Positions 8,943-19,118 of a DNA stretch of 64,000 nucleotides are shown here, piece by piece (position 1 is the stretch's first letter; each line of letters starts with the position of its first letter). The position numbers and the translations under genes are program-made. Source of the DNA: Thiocapsa bogorovii. Its GTDB lineage: Bacteria; Pseudomonadota; Gammaproteobacteria; Chromatiales; Chromatiaceae. The notes beneath the pieces were generated by a model. That model was not told where the DNA came from, did not search any database, and saw only the letters and a program-made list of their open reading frames with translations. The stretch spans positions 1,116,001 through 1,180,000 of the forward strand of contig NZ_CP089309.1 of assembly GCF_021228795.1 (NCBI RefSeq), read 5' to 3'.

Positions 8943-10085
8943 ATGAGTCTGTTCGTCGAATTCCACCTGATCCAGAGCTTCGCCCCCTCAAATCTCAACC
9001 GGGACGACACCGGCGCTCCCAAGGACGCCATCTTCGGCGGCCAGCGGCGGGCTCGGGTGAGCAGCCAGTGTTTCAAACGCGCCATCCGACTCAAGTCCGC
9101 CGAGCTGGGCGTGATCCCGTCCGAATTCGGATCGGTCCGGACCAAGAAACTTAAGGAACTGCTGAACGAGCGCCTCGCCGAGCGCGGACGCCCCGACGCC
9201 GGTCTCCAGATCGAAACCGCCTTGGCCGCTGCCGGCCTGAAGCTGAAAGACGACGGCAAGACCGAGTACCTGCTATTCCTGGGGCAAGGCGAGATCGAGC
9301 GATTTGCCGAGCTGATTCATACACACTGGGACGCACTCAGCACGGCGCCCACTGGGGAGGCGAAGAAAACCAAGAAAGAGGCGAAGGCCAGCGCTCCGCC
9401 CGAGGTCGTGAAGGAAGCGAAGGCGTTGCTGGACGGCCAGAAAGCCGTCGACGTCGCCATGTTCGGCCGGATGTTGGCAGATCTCCCGGGAGTCAACCAA
9501 TACGCGGCCTGTCAGGTCGCCCATGCCATAAGCACGCACAAGGTCGAAAGGGAATTCGACTATTTCACTGCGGTGGACGACAAGGGCGACATCGACGAGA
9601 CCGGTGCCGGCATGATCGGGCAGATCGAGTTCAACTCCGCCACACTCTATCGGTATGCCGTCATCGACGCGCACAAACTGGTTTCAAACCTAAAATCGGA
9701 TCAGGAGCTTGCCCTGAAGGGAATCGGCGCCTTTACCCGGGCCATGGCCCGCGCCATCCCGACCGGCAAGCAAAACACCTTCGCGGCACACAATCCGCCA
9801 AGCTTTGTCGGCGTAGTCCTGCGCCATGCGAGCCCATTCAACCTGGCCAACGCCTTCGAAAAACCCATCTGGCCGCGGCAGGACCGCGAACTGACCGCTC
9901 TTTCGGTCGAGAGACTCGCCGAGCACGAAGCAAAGGTGTCTGGCGCCTACGGCGACGGCAAAGATAAGTGGGCCTATCTCGACATTACCGACACTTGGCC
10001 GACGACCCGAGGAGAACCCCAAGCGACGCTGGACGATCTAGCCGATTGGGTCGTCGCTCAAACGTGCGCCGCGTTGGAGAGCTGA
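8943..10085 (+). CDS. cas7e: Cascade backbone subunit Cas7e (Cse4, CasC)
   Basis: A 380-residue Cas7 protein; six copies would line the crRNA spacer. The start MSLFVEFHLIQSFAPSNLNRDD and the block SSQCFKRAIR are hallmark Cas7e sequences. Downstream, DVAMFGRMLADLPGVNQYAACQVAHAIS is also characteristic. AAGGAG sits 7 bases before the ATG at 8943, which fixes the start; the frame is open much further upstream but lies inside cse2 there. cas5e follows after 2 bases. A Lys/Glu/Ala-rich loop (about residues 138-158) is slightly longer than usual. Confidence 0.97.
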   Translation: MSLFVEFHLIQSFAPSNLNRDDTGAPKDAIFGGQRRARVSSQCFKRAIRLKSAELGVIPSEFGSVRTKKLKELLNERLAERGRPDAGLQIETALAAAGLKLKDDGKTEYLLFLGQGEIERFAELIHTHWDALSTAPTGEAKKTKKEAKASAPPEVVKEAKALLDGQKAVDVAMFGRMLADLPGVNQYAACQVAHAISTHKVEREFDYFTAVDDKGDIDETGAGMIGQIEFNSATLYRYAVIDAHKLVSNLKSDQELALKGIGAFTRAMARAIPTGKQNTFAAHNPPSFVGVVLRHASPFNLANAFEKPIWPRQDRELTALSVERLAEHEAKVSGAYGDGKDKWAYLDITDTWPTTRGEPQATLDDLADWVVAQTCAALES

Positions 10086-10087
10086 TC

Positions 10088-10738
10088 ATGCCGACACTAC
10101 TGCTGCGGCTCGCGGGCCCGATGCAGTCCTGGGGCACGACCAGCCGCTTCGACGAACGGGATAGCCAGCTTGAGCCATCCAAGTCGGGTGTGCTGGGTCT
10201 TGTCTGCGCCGCCCTTGGGCGTGATCGGACCGCGCCGATCGAGGACCTCGCCCAGCTGCGCATGGGCGTGCGCGTCGATCGGGAGGGGCTGTTGATGCGC
10301 GACTATCAGACCGCAACCGGCGTGATGACTGCCGCCGGCAAGGTCGAACTTGGCCGAACTGTCGTCAGCCCTCGCTATTACTTGGCGGATGCCGCCTTCT
10401 TGGTTGGCTTGGAGGGACATGACCAAAACCTCTTGGCGCAGATCCAGTCCGCCCTCCGCGCCCCGGTTTGGCCATTGGCGCTTGGTCGCAAGGCGTTCCC
10501 GCCAGGCGCTCCGGTCTGGTTGCCCGACGGCGCCTTCGAGACTGATCTACGCGCTACCCTGCTCGGTGCCCCTCGCATCGCCGAGCCTCGCTTCGAGCAT
10601 CGAGACGCGCCGCTGCGGCTGATCCTCGAGCATGCCGGTCATGGGGCCGTGCGGCTCGATCAACCGATCGCGCCATTCGCCGAGCGCCGCTTCGGACCGC
10701 GTCACGTGGCTGCGGAGGTGGTCCATGTACCTGTCTAA
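10088..10738 (+). CDS. cas5e: Cascade subunit Cas5e (CasD)
   Basis: A 216-residue Cas5 protein that caps the 5' handle of the crRNA. It opens TLLLRLAGPMQSWGTTSRFDERDS, a near-textbook Cas5e start, followed by PSKSGVLGLVCAALGRDR and the thumb region RDYQTATGV. The start is 2 bases after the cas7e stop, so translational coupling is likely. Its last 14 bases overlap cas6e. Confidence 0.97.
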   Translation: MPTLLLRLAGPMQSWGTTSRFDERDSQLEPSKSGVLGLVCAALGRDRTAPIEDLAQLRMGVRVDREGLLMRDYQTATGVMTAAGKVELGRTVVSPRYYLADAAFLVGLEGHDQNLLAQIQSALRAPVWPLALGRKAFPPGAPVWLPDGAFETDLRATLLGAPRIAEPRFEHRDAPLRLILEHAGHGAVRLDQPIAPFAERRFGPRHVAAEVVHVPV

Positions 10739-11351
10739 GCTGACCCTGGATCCCATGCATCCGCAGGCTCGCCGAGATCTCGGCAGCCCCTACGAGATGC
10801 ACCGGACGCTCGCTCGCGTCTATGCGCCCGATACACATACCCAACCCCAGCCCTTTCTGTGGCGACTGGAACCGGGCCGCGACCCTGCTCATTCCGCCAC
10901 GCTTCTTGTCCAATCCGACGTTGTCGGAAACTGGCCCGTTCTCGACCAGATGCCGGGATACGCGGTGGAAGTCCTGGGCGACAAGCCGGTAAACCTGGAA
11001 CGTCTGATCATGACGGCTGGAGACCGCTTCAGATTTCGTATCTTGGCCAATCCAACCGTAACGCGTGAAGGGAAGCGCCATGGCCTGACCAGAGAAGAGG
11101 AACAGCTGGATTGGTTGGGCCGCCAGGGTGGAAAACATGGATTCTCGCTGGACTCCTGTTTAAGGTTGGGCAATGAGCGTATCCAGACCCGTCAAGGCAA
11201 GGTGGGGCGTCGTATCACGCTGCGAACGGTTCTGTTCGAGGGCATCTTGGAAGCGTCGGAGGTTGCCCGTCTTCAATTCGCTGTGCGGTTCGGTCTCGGA
11301 CACGGGAAAGCAATGGGCCTGGGGTTGCTTTCCCTAGCACGGATCACGTAA
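10725..11351 (+). CDS. cas6e: CRISPR RNA endoribonuclease Cas6e (CasE)
   Basis: A 208-residue Cas6e that cuts the repeat hairpin in pre-crRNA and stays bound to the 3' handle. It begins MYLSKLTLDPMHPQARRDL and has the family block GSPYEMHRTLARVY, whose His is the expected general base. The C-terminal glycine-rich loop FGLGHGKAMGLGLL is intact. The start at 10725 lies inside the end of cas5e, with GGAGGT just upstream. After its stop at 11351 the operon is interrupted by hic sequences before cas1. Confidence 0.97.
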   Translation: MYLSKLTLDPMHPQARRDLGSPYEMHRTLARVYAPDTHTQPQPFLWRLEPGRDPAHSATLLVQSDVVGNWPVLDQMPGYAVEVLGDKPVNLERLIMTAGDRFRFRILANPTVTREGKRHGLTREEEQLDWLGRQGGKHGFSLDSCLRLGNERIQTRQGKVGRRITLRTVLFEGILEASEVARLQFAVRFGLGHGKAMGLGLLSLARIT

Positions 11352-11428
11352 GGCACCGATGTTCAAAGACCCGGCGGGCGATACTTTGTCTTTAGCCGAC
11401 GCCGGGAGGAGATAGCGTCGAGGCGAGC

Positions 11429-11508
11429 GCTACAACTCCGGGAAACCTGAGTGATGATCTCGCCCCCGCACGTTGAACTGCATCCTCAAGCAAAACGGCT
11501 CGAAATGA
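11429..11508 (+). pseudogene. hicA: Frameshifted C-terminal remnant of a HicA toxin gene
   Basis: Bases 11429-11467 read ATTPGNLSDDLAP, and after a single missing base at about 11468 the next frame reads TLNCILKQNGSK and stops at 11508. Joined as DDLAPGTLNCILKQ..K this is the conserved HicA C-terminus (NDDLAPGTLxSILKQAGL). The change is simply explained by loss of one G from a GGC glycine codon. No N-terminal half is visible between the cas6e stop (11351) and here, so the RNase toxin is dead. The stop lies 9 bases before hicB, the spacing expected of a hicAB pair. Confidence 0.72.
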
Positions 11509-11517
11509 GGACAAGCC

Positions 11518-11730
11518 ATGCGTTACGCCGTCGTGATCGAACGGGCGGGAAATAACTATTCCGCTTACGTTCCGGATCTGCCGGGATGCGTTGCCACGGG
11601 CCGCACCCTCGAAGAAACCGAGTTGGAGATTCGGGAGGCGATCGAGTTCCACTTGGCAGGGCTACGTGAAGACGGCCTGCCAGTACCAGTCCCGGAAAGT
11701 CGTGTGGACTACATCGAAGTCGCCGCCTAA
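11518..11730 (+). CDS. hicB: HicB-family antitoxin, orphan, inside the cas operon
   Basis: A 70-residue HicB-like protein: MRYAVVIERAGNNYSAYVPDLPGCVATGRTLEE and EAIEFHLAGLREDGLPVPVP are the conserved partial RNase-H-fold core of HicB antitoxins. It has no C-terminal DNA-binding domain. HicB normally binds and silences the mRNA interferase HicA; here only a frameshifted hicA scrap precedes it, so it is an antitoxin without a partner. GAGGAC lies just upstream of the ATG. cas1 begins 23 bases after its stop and all genes point the same way, so it is probably transcribed with the cas operon. Confidence 0.92.
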   Translation: MRYAVVIERAGNNYSAYVPDLPGCVATGRTLEETELEIREAIEFHLAGLREDGLPVPVPESRVDYIEVAA

Positions 11731-11753
11731 ATCAACCGAACAAGGACGTTGCC

Positions 11754-12945
<1,192 letters not shown>

Positions 12946-13038
12946 CAATTTATATCTGTCCCTGTCGAAACGCCGGGATTTTTCGGTGGATTTTTGGGTG
13001 TCCAATTTTCGGAATTGAATCAGCAGGATGCTGGAAGT
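12946..13038 (+). promoter_or_regulatory. CRISPR leader
   Basis: A 93-base stretch between the cas2 stop and the first repeat, clearly richer in A/T than its surroundings (runs such as ATTTTTCGG and CCAATTTTCGGAATT). Its side of the array is the leader side because the repeats here are perfect, while those at the far end are degenerate, and because repeat orientation relative to cas2 matches other type I-E loci. It should hold the crRNA promoter and the integration site. I did not find a convincing IHF site. Confidence 0.7.
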
Positions 13039-16000
13039 GTGTTCCCCGCGCCCGCGGGGATGAACCGGCCAACTAATGGAGCGGAGCGCAGCGCAGCGTG
13101 TGTTCCCCGCGCCCGCGGGGATGAACCGTCTCATGGGTGAGACTTTTCAGCATAAATGCGGTGTTCCCCGCGCCCGCGGGGATGAACCGTCTCTGTAGAA
13201 ATCCATGATTAGCTCCGAGCGGTGTTCCCCGCGCCCGCGGGGATGAACCGGCGTCCTGCCCGGCATAGCTTACGCCAATATCGTGTTCCCCGCGCCCGCG
13301 GGGATGAACCGACGCTGCTCTCGGCTCCGGACGGCACGCTGCTGTGTTCCCCGCGCCCGCGGGGATGAACCGTCGACGACGAACCGAGATATTCGTGAAC
13401 GAGAGTGTTCCCCGCGCCCGCGGGGATGAACCGTGAATACATACGGAGGACTTGCTGAGTTAACCGTGTTCCCCGCGCCCGCGGGGATGAACCGCTGGCG
13501 CCCGCGGTAGAGCGCTTCGATGAGTTGTGTTCCCCGCGCCCGCGGGGATGAACCGGTTTAAGCATTAAGGCCGGAAGGGCGATCCAAGTGTTCCCCGCGC
13601 CCGCGGGGATGAACCGGTGCCCGATGATGCACGTCGAACCTTCAGGGAGTGTTCCCCGCGCCCGCGGGGATGAACCGCATCCGCAATCGCGTGAAGGCGC
13701 CGGTAGCCCGTGTTCCCCGCGCCCGCGGGGATGAACCGGCGCCCGTCAGCATCGATCGCTGTTGATTCAAGTGTTCCCCGCGCCCGCGGGGATGAACCGA
13801 CTTGAATGCGGGATAACAACTTCGCTTTCTCGTGTTCCCCGCGCCCGCGGGGATGAACCGGCTATAACTATGAAAGTCAATGTAAAAGGCATGTGTTCCC
13901 CGCGCCCGCGGGGATGAACCGGCAACCGGCAGCAGGACAGACACCTGCCGCGTCGTGTTCCCCGCGCCCGCGGGGATGAACCGGCATCTGTCCGTAGCCC
14001 CGATATCGGCAAGCCGTGTTCCCCGCGCCCGCGGGGATGAACCGACCTCGCATTCCTGTTGCGAAAACGCGCTGTAGTGTTCCCCGCGCCCGCGGGGATG
14101 AACCGTAGGTCTCGACGAGCCCGGCGCGGTTGGCGGGGTGTTCCCCGCGCCCGCGGGGATGAACCGACCGTTACAGCCAACGCGCCGACACCGGACACGT
14201 GTTCCCCGCGCCCGCGGGGATGAACCGGTCTTCGTCTGCTCGACCCCGACCATCAAGTCGTGTTCCCCGCGCCCGCGGGGATGAACCGCCGGAGCAAATG
14301 ATGGCTATTTCGCTTAGCAGGTGTTCCCCGCGCCCGCGGGGATGAACCGCCGAGACCGTGTTGAGTCAGGCGCGCGTCGATGTGTTCCCCGCGCCCGCGG
14401 GGATGAACCGGATCTCGACCGACCGACCGCCTGGTCTGTTGGGTGTTCCCCGCGCCCGCGGGGATGAACCGCATGCGACGGATTTTGAGACTGCAGGAGG
14501 CGAGTGTTCCCCGCGCCCGCGGGGATGAACCGTCCCCGAAGGGTCTGCTGTGGTCTTGGGTGCGGTGTTCCCCGCGCCCGCGGGGATGAACCGGCAATGA
14601 GACCAATCGATTCGGCATACGACACGTGTTCCCCGCGCCCGCGGGGATGAACCGTCGTGCTCATCATGGTCCTCGTCGTGCATGCCGTGTTCCCCGCGCC
14701 CGCGGGGATGAACCGCGATCTTGCTTGCGCTTGAGCCTGATTACACGGTGTTCCCCGCGCCCGCGGGGATGAACCGCGTCAGGTTTATGCCTCGCGTGCT
14801 GATTGTCAGTGTTCCCCGCGCCCGCGGGGATGAACCGCGTCAGGTTTATGCCTCGCGTGCTGATTGTCAGTGTTCCCCGCGCCCGCGGGGATGAACCGTG
14901 CACTACGTTCAATTGCTGCTCCCGGCGCCGGTGTTCCCCGCGCCCGCGGGGATGAACCGATGGCTAAGCAATACGAAATCAAGCTCCGGGTGTGTTCCCC
15001 GCGCCCGCGGGGATGAACCGATGAAGGTTTGCGCCAGCGGATCGCCGCGCCAGTGTTCCCCGCGCCCGCGGGGATGAACCGATATACGTAACGTAGTTGT
15101 TGGAGAAATTGTCGTGTTCCCCGCGCCCGCGGGGATGAACCGTGGTTCCCTGGGCATTACTGGCAGGTGTCCGGGTGTTCCCCGCGCCCGCGGGGATGAA
15201 CCGCCGCGGCGGTGCGTATGGACCGCATCAATTCAGTGTTCCCCGCGCCCGCGGGGATGAACCGCCGCGGCGGTGCGTATGGACCGCATCAATTCAGTGT
15301 TCCCCGCGCCCGCGGGGATGAACCTGGTTGTCCTTCCTGGCCGCGTTTCGGTGCGGCGTGTTCCCCGCGCCCGCGGGGATGAACCGCATTATTCAGACAC
15401 AGCCACATGGCGTCCCCCGTGTTCCCCGCGCCCGCGGGGATGAACCGGCTGGATCGAGGCGTCTGTCCGCACGATCGGTAGTGTTCCCCGCGCCCGCGGG
15501 GATGAACCGCTCTTCGCGCAGCCCGATCACGATCTGGCGCGGTGTTCCCCGCGCCCGCGGGGATGAACCGCTCGCGCTCATGCCGGATAACTGCACCGGG
15601 ATGTGTTCCCCGCGCCCGCGGGGATGAACCGGTGTCGCCGGCTACGGACTTGAACGTCAGTAGGTGTTCCCCGCGCCCGCGGGGATGAACCGAGCACTGG
15701 CCCGAGATCACTCGGCGTGTCGTGGTGTTCCCCGCGCCCGCGGGGATGAACCGACGATCGAGTTTGCGGATCCGCCGGCACCGCCGTGTTCCCCGCGCCC
15801 GCGGGGATGAACCGCAATGCGAGAAAGCGGGGTTGCTGTTTCATGCGTGTTCCCCGCGCCCGCGGGGATGAACCGCGGATCGGCTCACTCATGCGGCGCG
15901 CTCGGATGTGTTCCCCGCGCCCGCGGGGATGAACCGGCTTGCATTAGAAATCCCCCACGCGCTGCTGGGTGTTCCCCGCGCCCGCGGGGATGAACCGATC

Positions 16001-16180
16001 CGCGCCGAGGTCCGCGCCGGGCATCGGATGTGTTCCCCGCGCCCGCGGGAATGAACCGTGGACCGACCAATCGGGTCAGGATCGCTACACGTGTTCCCCG
16101 CGCCCGCGGGGATGAGCCGACCCTCGGCTTCCGATGCGTTCGTGGATCTCAGTGTTCCCCACCCATTCCGGGATGAACCA
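13039..16180 (+). CRISPR. Type I-E CRISPR array: 52 repeats, 51 spacers
   Basis: I stepped through the array at 61-base period. The 29-base repeat begins GTGTTCCCCGCG and ends GGGGATGAACCG, and CCCCGCGCCCGCGGGG forms the Cas6e hairpin. Repeats start at 13039, 13100, 13161 and so on to 16152. Spacers are 32 bases except number 15 (13922-13954) and number 40 (15448-15480), which are 33. Spacers 29 and 30 (from 14777 and 14838) are identical to each other, and so are 36 and 37 (from 15204 and 15265). Repeat 38 (15297) ends in T instead of G. Repeat 50 (16030) and 51 (16091) each carry one change and repeat 52 (16152) has lost the hairpin, marking the old, distal end. Confidence 0.99.
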
Positions 16181-16276
16181 TATCCGTCCGCGCTAAGTGA
16201 GCGACCTTCGGTACCGGGGTGGACGACAGCCGCCATGCCGTGGTCCTGAGACGAAGGTCAGGCCCGCAGACCGCGA

Positions 16277-16594
16277 TCACTTCCACCACTTTTCGCCGGA
16301 GTCCGCCGGTGATTGCTCCCCGAGATCCCATCCCCCTGCAAGGTCGCGGGATTCGCTCTCGACCGAATCGAGTTCTCCGGCGATCCGGATTGCCTCTTTG
16401 CGCAGTATCGGGTTGGAATATCCCGCCGTCGCCTCCGCAACATATTCGGCAATGAATCGTTCGCGATCACGCCGTGCGACCCAGTGCGCGATGGCGTCGC
16501 GGACGACATCCGAACGTGACCGCCCGGTAAAACGAGCCTCCAGATCAAGCTTTCGTTCCAGATTATCGGGCAACTGCACGTGGATGACGGCCAT
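16277..16594 (-). CDS. Ribbon-helix-helix antitoxin-like protein, no visible toxin
   Basis: A 105-residue protein. The start MAVIHVQLPDNLERKLDLEARFTGRS followed by SDVVRDAIAHWVARRDRERF is a ribbon-helix-helix DNA-binding domain of the kind found in CopG/MazE-type antitoxins. The rest, ending DSGEKWWK, resembles antitoxin toxin-binding tails. I chose the Met at 16594; an in-frame Met at 16660 adds 22 unconvincing residues. A partner would normally start at the stop (16277), but only 96 bases separate it from the last CRISPR repeat and I see no MazF/PemK sequence in them. It therefore looks orphaned. Confidence 0.75.
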   Translation of the reverse strand: MAVIHVQLPDNLERKLDLEARFTGRSRSDVVRDAIAHWVARRDRERFIAEYVAEATAGYSNPILRKEAIRIAGELDSVESESRDLAGGWDLGEQSPADSGEKWWK

Positions 16595-16700
16595 GGTACT
16601 GAGCTCCGACAACACAGGGTTTATCGAACGACTGTCCGTGTCGTCCCCAGAGGGAGCCATCGATCAGCAACCCAAAGAGGCCGGGGTAGACCCCGCGCGC

Positions 16701-18821
16701 TCAGGGCTCCAACGCAGCCTCGAACGGCACGAACTCAAACGCTCGAATAGCGAGATCGACCGCTGCCGGCTCCCCGTCGCTGCGGAAGGTCAGGGAAACC
16801 TCCGAGATCCCGTGCAGGGCCGGCGTCGCCGGGAGGACGACCTCGATCCTGCCGTCTTCGGTCTTCGGGAAGCGTGCGAAGATCTCGATGGGGATCGCAG
16901 GCGGTGGAAGGGGATCGCCCTGCGCGCGCTTGAAGGCGACGACGGCATCCTCGATCGCGGTCTCGGAGCGAAACCGGATGGACAGTTTGCCGTTCGACAG
17001 ACTTTTAGCGTGGCCCTCGGGGAGCACGAACGCGAGCCCTCCGCTGCCGCTGATATTCGACGCGAAACGCGACGCCACCTCGTCCCGGGAGAAGGCGATC
17101 GGATCCTCATGCGCGGTCCAGGGGATGACCCGATTCTCGGCGGCCAGAAGGTCGATCCGCTGTCCCGGCGCGTATAAGGCCTCGAGCTGGCCGGTGAGGT
17201 TCATCGCGTCGAGATAGCGCCGCATGTTGTCGTGGGCGGTGTTGATTCCGCCGAGAATGAGAGACAGGGTATGGACCGTCGTCTGGTAGGGGATGACCTT
17301 GTCGGTGGCCATATTCCAACCTTCCCAGGGACCGTGTTCGGTGAACAGGCTCGAGACGCGCGCCCACGCGGCCCGCAGAAACTCATCCACCTGCTCGGGC
17401 GCGATCCCGTAGGCAACACCGAGGCTGTAGAGCGACGGGGCCTGCGTGTCGAGCGGATAGTCGGTCACCGCGATGTCGCCGATCCCGATCAGACCGGTGT
17501 ACTCGGTCCCTTTGCCGCTGTAGGCCTCCGATAGGAGTCCCGGCAACTTGTGCCGGGTCGAGAAATCGAGCTCGATGTCGACGAGTGTCTTCAAAGCGCG
17601 CCGCCAAGCCGGGTTGCGGGACTCCTGCATGAACAGCGACAGCCCGAGCAACTGGAAGGCGGACCCATCCCAGGCAGCCAGGGCATAGGTGTCGCTGCCG
17701 TCGGCCTGTCGGTAGGGCTTGATCTTGAATCCGGCGTTGCGGATCGCCGCGACCGGCAGTCCGTAGCGCAGCACGGTGAATATCAGCGGTCCGCGGAACT
17801 CGTTGATGAAGTAATTCATCTGCCCGGTCACCCAGTTCCCCCGATCATCGCTCCAGCCGACGAACCGATCCGCCGTGGCGTCCCAGCCGAACACGAAGGT
17901 GCCGGTCTTCGGATCGAACAGATGGGCATAGCCTTCCTTTTGGGCCTCGATGAAGCGCTCCATCGCGTCCCGGAGCGCGACGGCTTGCGGCGCGTCGCGG
18001 ATCTCGGGTTGCAGGAGTGCGCCGATCGCCCTCGCCAGAGCGGCCGTCAGGTTGGCGTTATCGCCGAAGATGATGGTGACGACACGCTGGTCGAGAAGCC
18101 CCATGATGGCGGCCTGCCGCGACGGATCGGCATAAGGCGCAAGCGCCCCGTCGAAATGGAGCGCCCCGTAGCCTTCGCGACGGAGAATCCTGCCTTTTCG
18201 GCCATTGTCTTCCTCCTGGAGCCACCCCTTATCGAGGAGGGCCCGCCAGATGGCCTGCCCGTCGGGCTCGCCGAAGGTCTCGATAAAGCGGCTGCGCTCG
18301 ATGGATTCCAACAATGGCCCGCAGCGCTCTCCGCCGTCGAACCCTATGAAATTCGAGAGCAACCCCTTTGCGGCGAGGTTCGGATCGCGCTGATCGGCAC
18401 CGAGTGTCGCCACCGCGAGCGCGAGTCCGTCCAAGGCGGCGCCTCGGGAGAGATAGGGATTGTCCGATTGGCCTGCGGCGATATTGGCCAGCAGCTCGAT
18501 CCAGGCGCCGATCGCCGTGAGTTGCGTGAAGGAGCGAAGAAAGAGCCCGTTGGCCGGCTCCTGATTCCAGCCCTCGGCCGGATAACCGGACACCGGATCG
18601 ATAATCCTGTGTACCGGATCGACGTAGCTGAAGGCGTTGTTCAACAGTCGCCGCATGTGGCGATGGTGGCGAGGCACCGTGGGATATTCGAAGGCGCTGC
18701 GCTCGCCGAGATGCGCCTCTTCGGGTCCGGCGGACGTCGATGCCCCGGTGGCTGCGGAGGCGCACAGGATCAGCGCGACAAGCAGCGAATACAACGCGCA
18801 ACTCTTCTCGACGTTCGACAT
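16701..18821 (-). CDS. Exported helical-barrel protein, possibly glycoside-hydrolase-like
   Basis: A 706-residue protein with a signal peptide (about 1-26, ending ATGAST). It contains repeated Trp- and Gly-rich helical-hairpin stretches (GWNQEPANGLFLRSFTQLTAIGAWIELLANI, WDATADRFVGWSDDRGNWVTGQMNYFINEF, YALAAWDGSAFQLLGLSLFMQ) that suggest an alpha/alpha-barrel fold as in six-hairpin glycosidases, and a C-terminal beta-rich domain from about residue 580. A role in polysaccharide turnover in the periplasm is inference; I cannot name the family or a catalytic pair. It stands alone, with a GGA ribosome binding site before its ATG. Confidence 0.6.
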   Translation of the reverse strand: MSNVEKSCALYSLLVALILCASAATGASTSAGPEEAHLGERSAFEYPTVPRHHRHMRRLLNNAFSYVDPVHRIIDPVSGYPAEGWNQEPANGLFLRSFTQLTAIGAWIELLANIAAGQSDNPYLSRGAALDGLALAVATLGADQRDPNLAAKGLLSNFIGFDGGERCGPLLESIERSRFIETFGEPDGQAIWRALLDKGWLQEEDNGRKGRILRREGYGALHFDGALAPYADPSRQAAIMGLLDQRVVTIIFGDNANLTAALARAIGALLQPEIRDAPQAVALRDAMERFIEAQKEGYAHLFDPKTGTFVFGWDATADRFVGWSDDRGNWVTGQMNYFINEFRGPLIFTVLRYGLPVAAIRNAGFKIKPYRQADGSDTYALAAWDGSAFQLLGLSLFMQESRNPAWRRALKTLVDIELDFSTRHKLPGLLSEAYSGKGTEYTGLIGIGDIAVTDYPLDTQAPSLYSLGVAYGIAPEQVDEFLRAAWARVSSLFTEHGPWEGWNMATDKVIPYQTTVHTLSLILGGINTAHDNMRRYLDAMNLTGQLEALYAPGQRIDLLAAENRVIPWTAHEDPIAFSRDEVASRFASNISGSGGLAFVLPEGHAKSLSNGKLSIRFRSETAIEDAVVAFKRAQGDPLPPPAIPIEIFARFPKTEDGRIEVVLPATPALHGISEVSLTFRSDGEPAAVDLAIRAFEFVPFEAALEP

Positions 18822-19118
18822 AGGGCTTCCACTCTCGCCAAAAAAATCCCGCGGCGTCGGGATCGCTTGTATTCCTTCGGGACGCGACGACGAACGCGCG
18901 GCGACGCCCCCTCCGGTGGTCGCACGGCTCCGCCGCGGCGGCGGCGGACATCGCGTCTACGCCGAGCGCGCGTGTGCTTTTCGGAAAGCAGAGTGCTTCC
19001 GGCGCGCGGCCTGACTTAGGCGGAACGCCGGCCCGGCTTGCGCGAGGCATGCAATGCCGCGAAAAACACAGGCGCGCTCGGTATAGAATGCGCCGAGCCA
19101 TTCGACGGAGACAACACC

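Noticed and set aside
11352-11428. A full-length hicA gene before the relic
   Set aside because: No HicA N-terminal sequence could be found in any frame.
12946-13038. An IHF-binding site in the leader
   Set aside because: Partial resemblance only (TTGAATC region); no match to the consensus on either strand that I would defend.
16149-16276. A MazF/PemK toxin after the orphan antitoxin
   Set aside because: The minus-strand frame there lacks MazF motifs and runs into the decayed CRISPR repeats.
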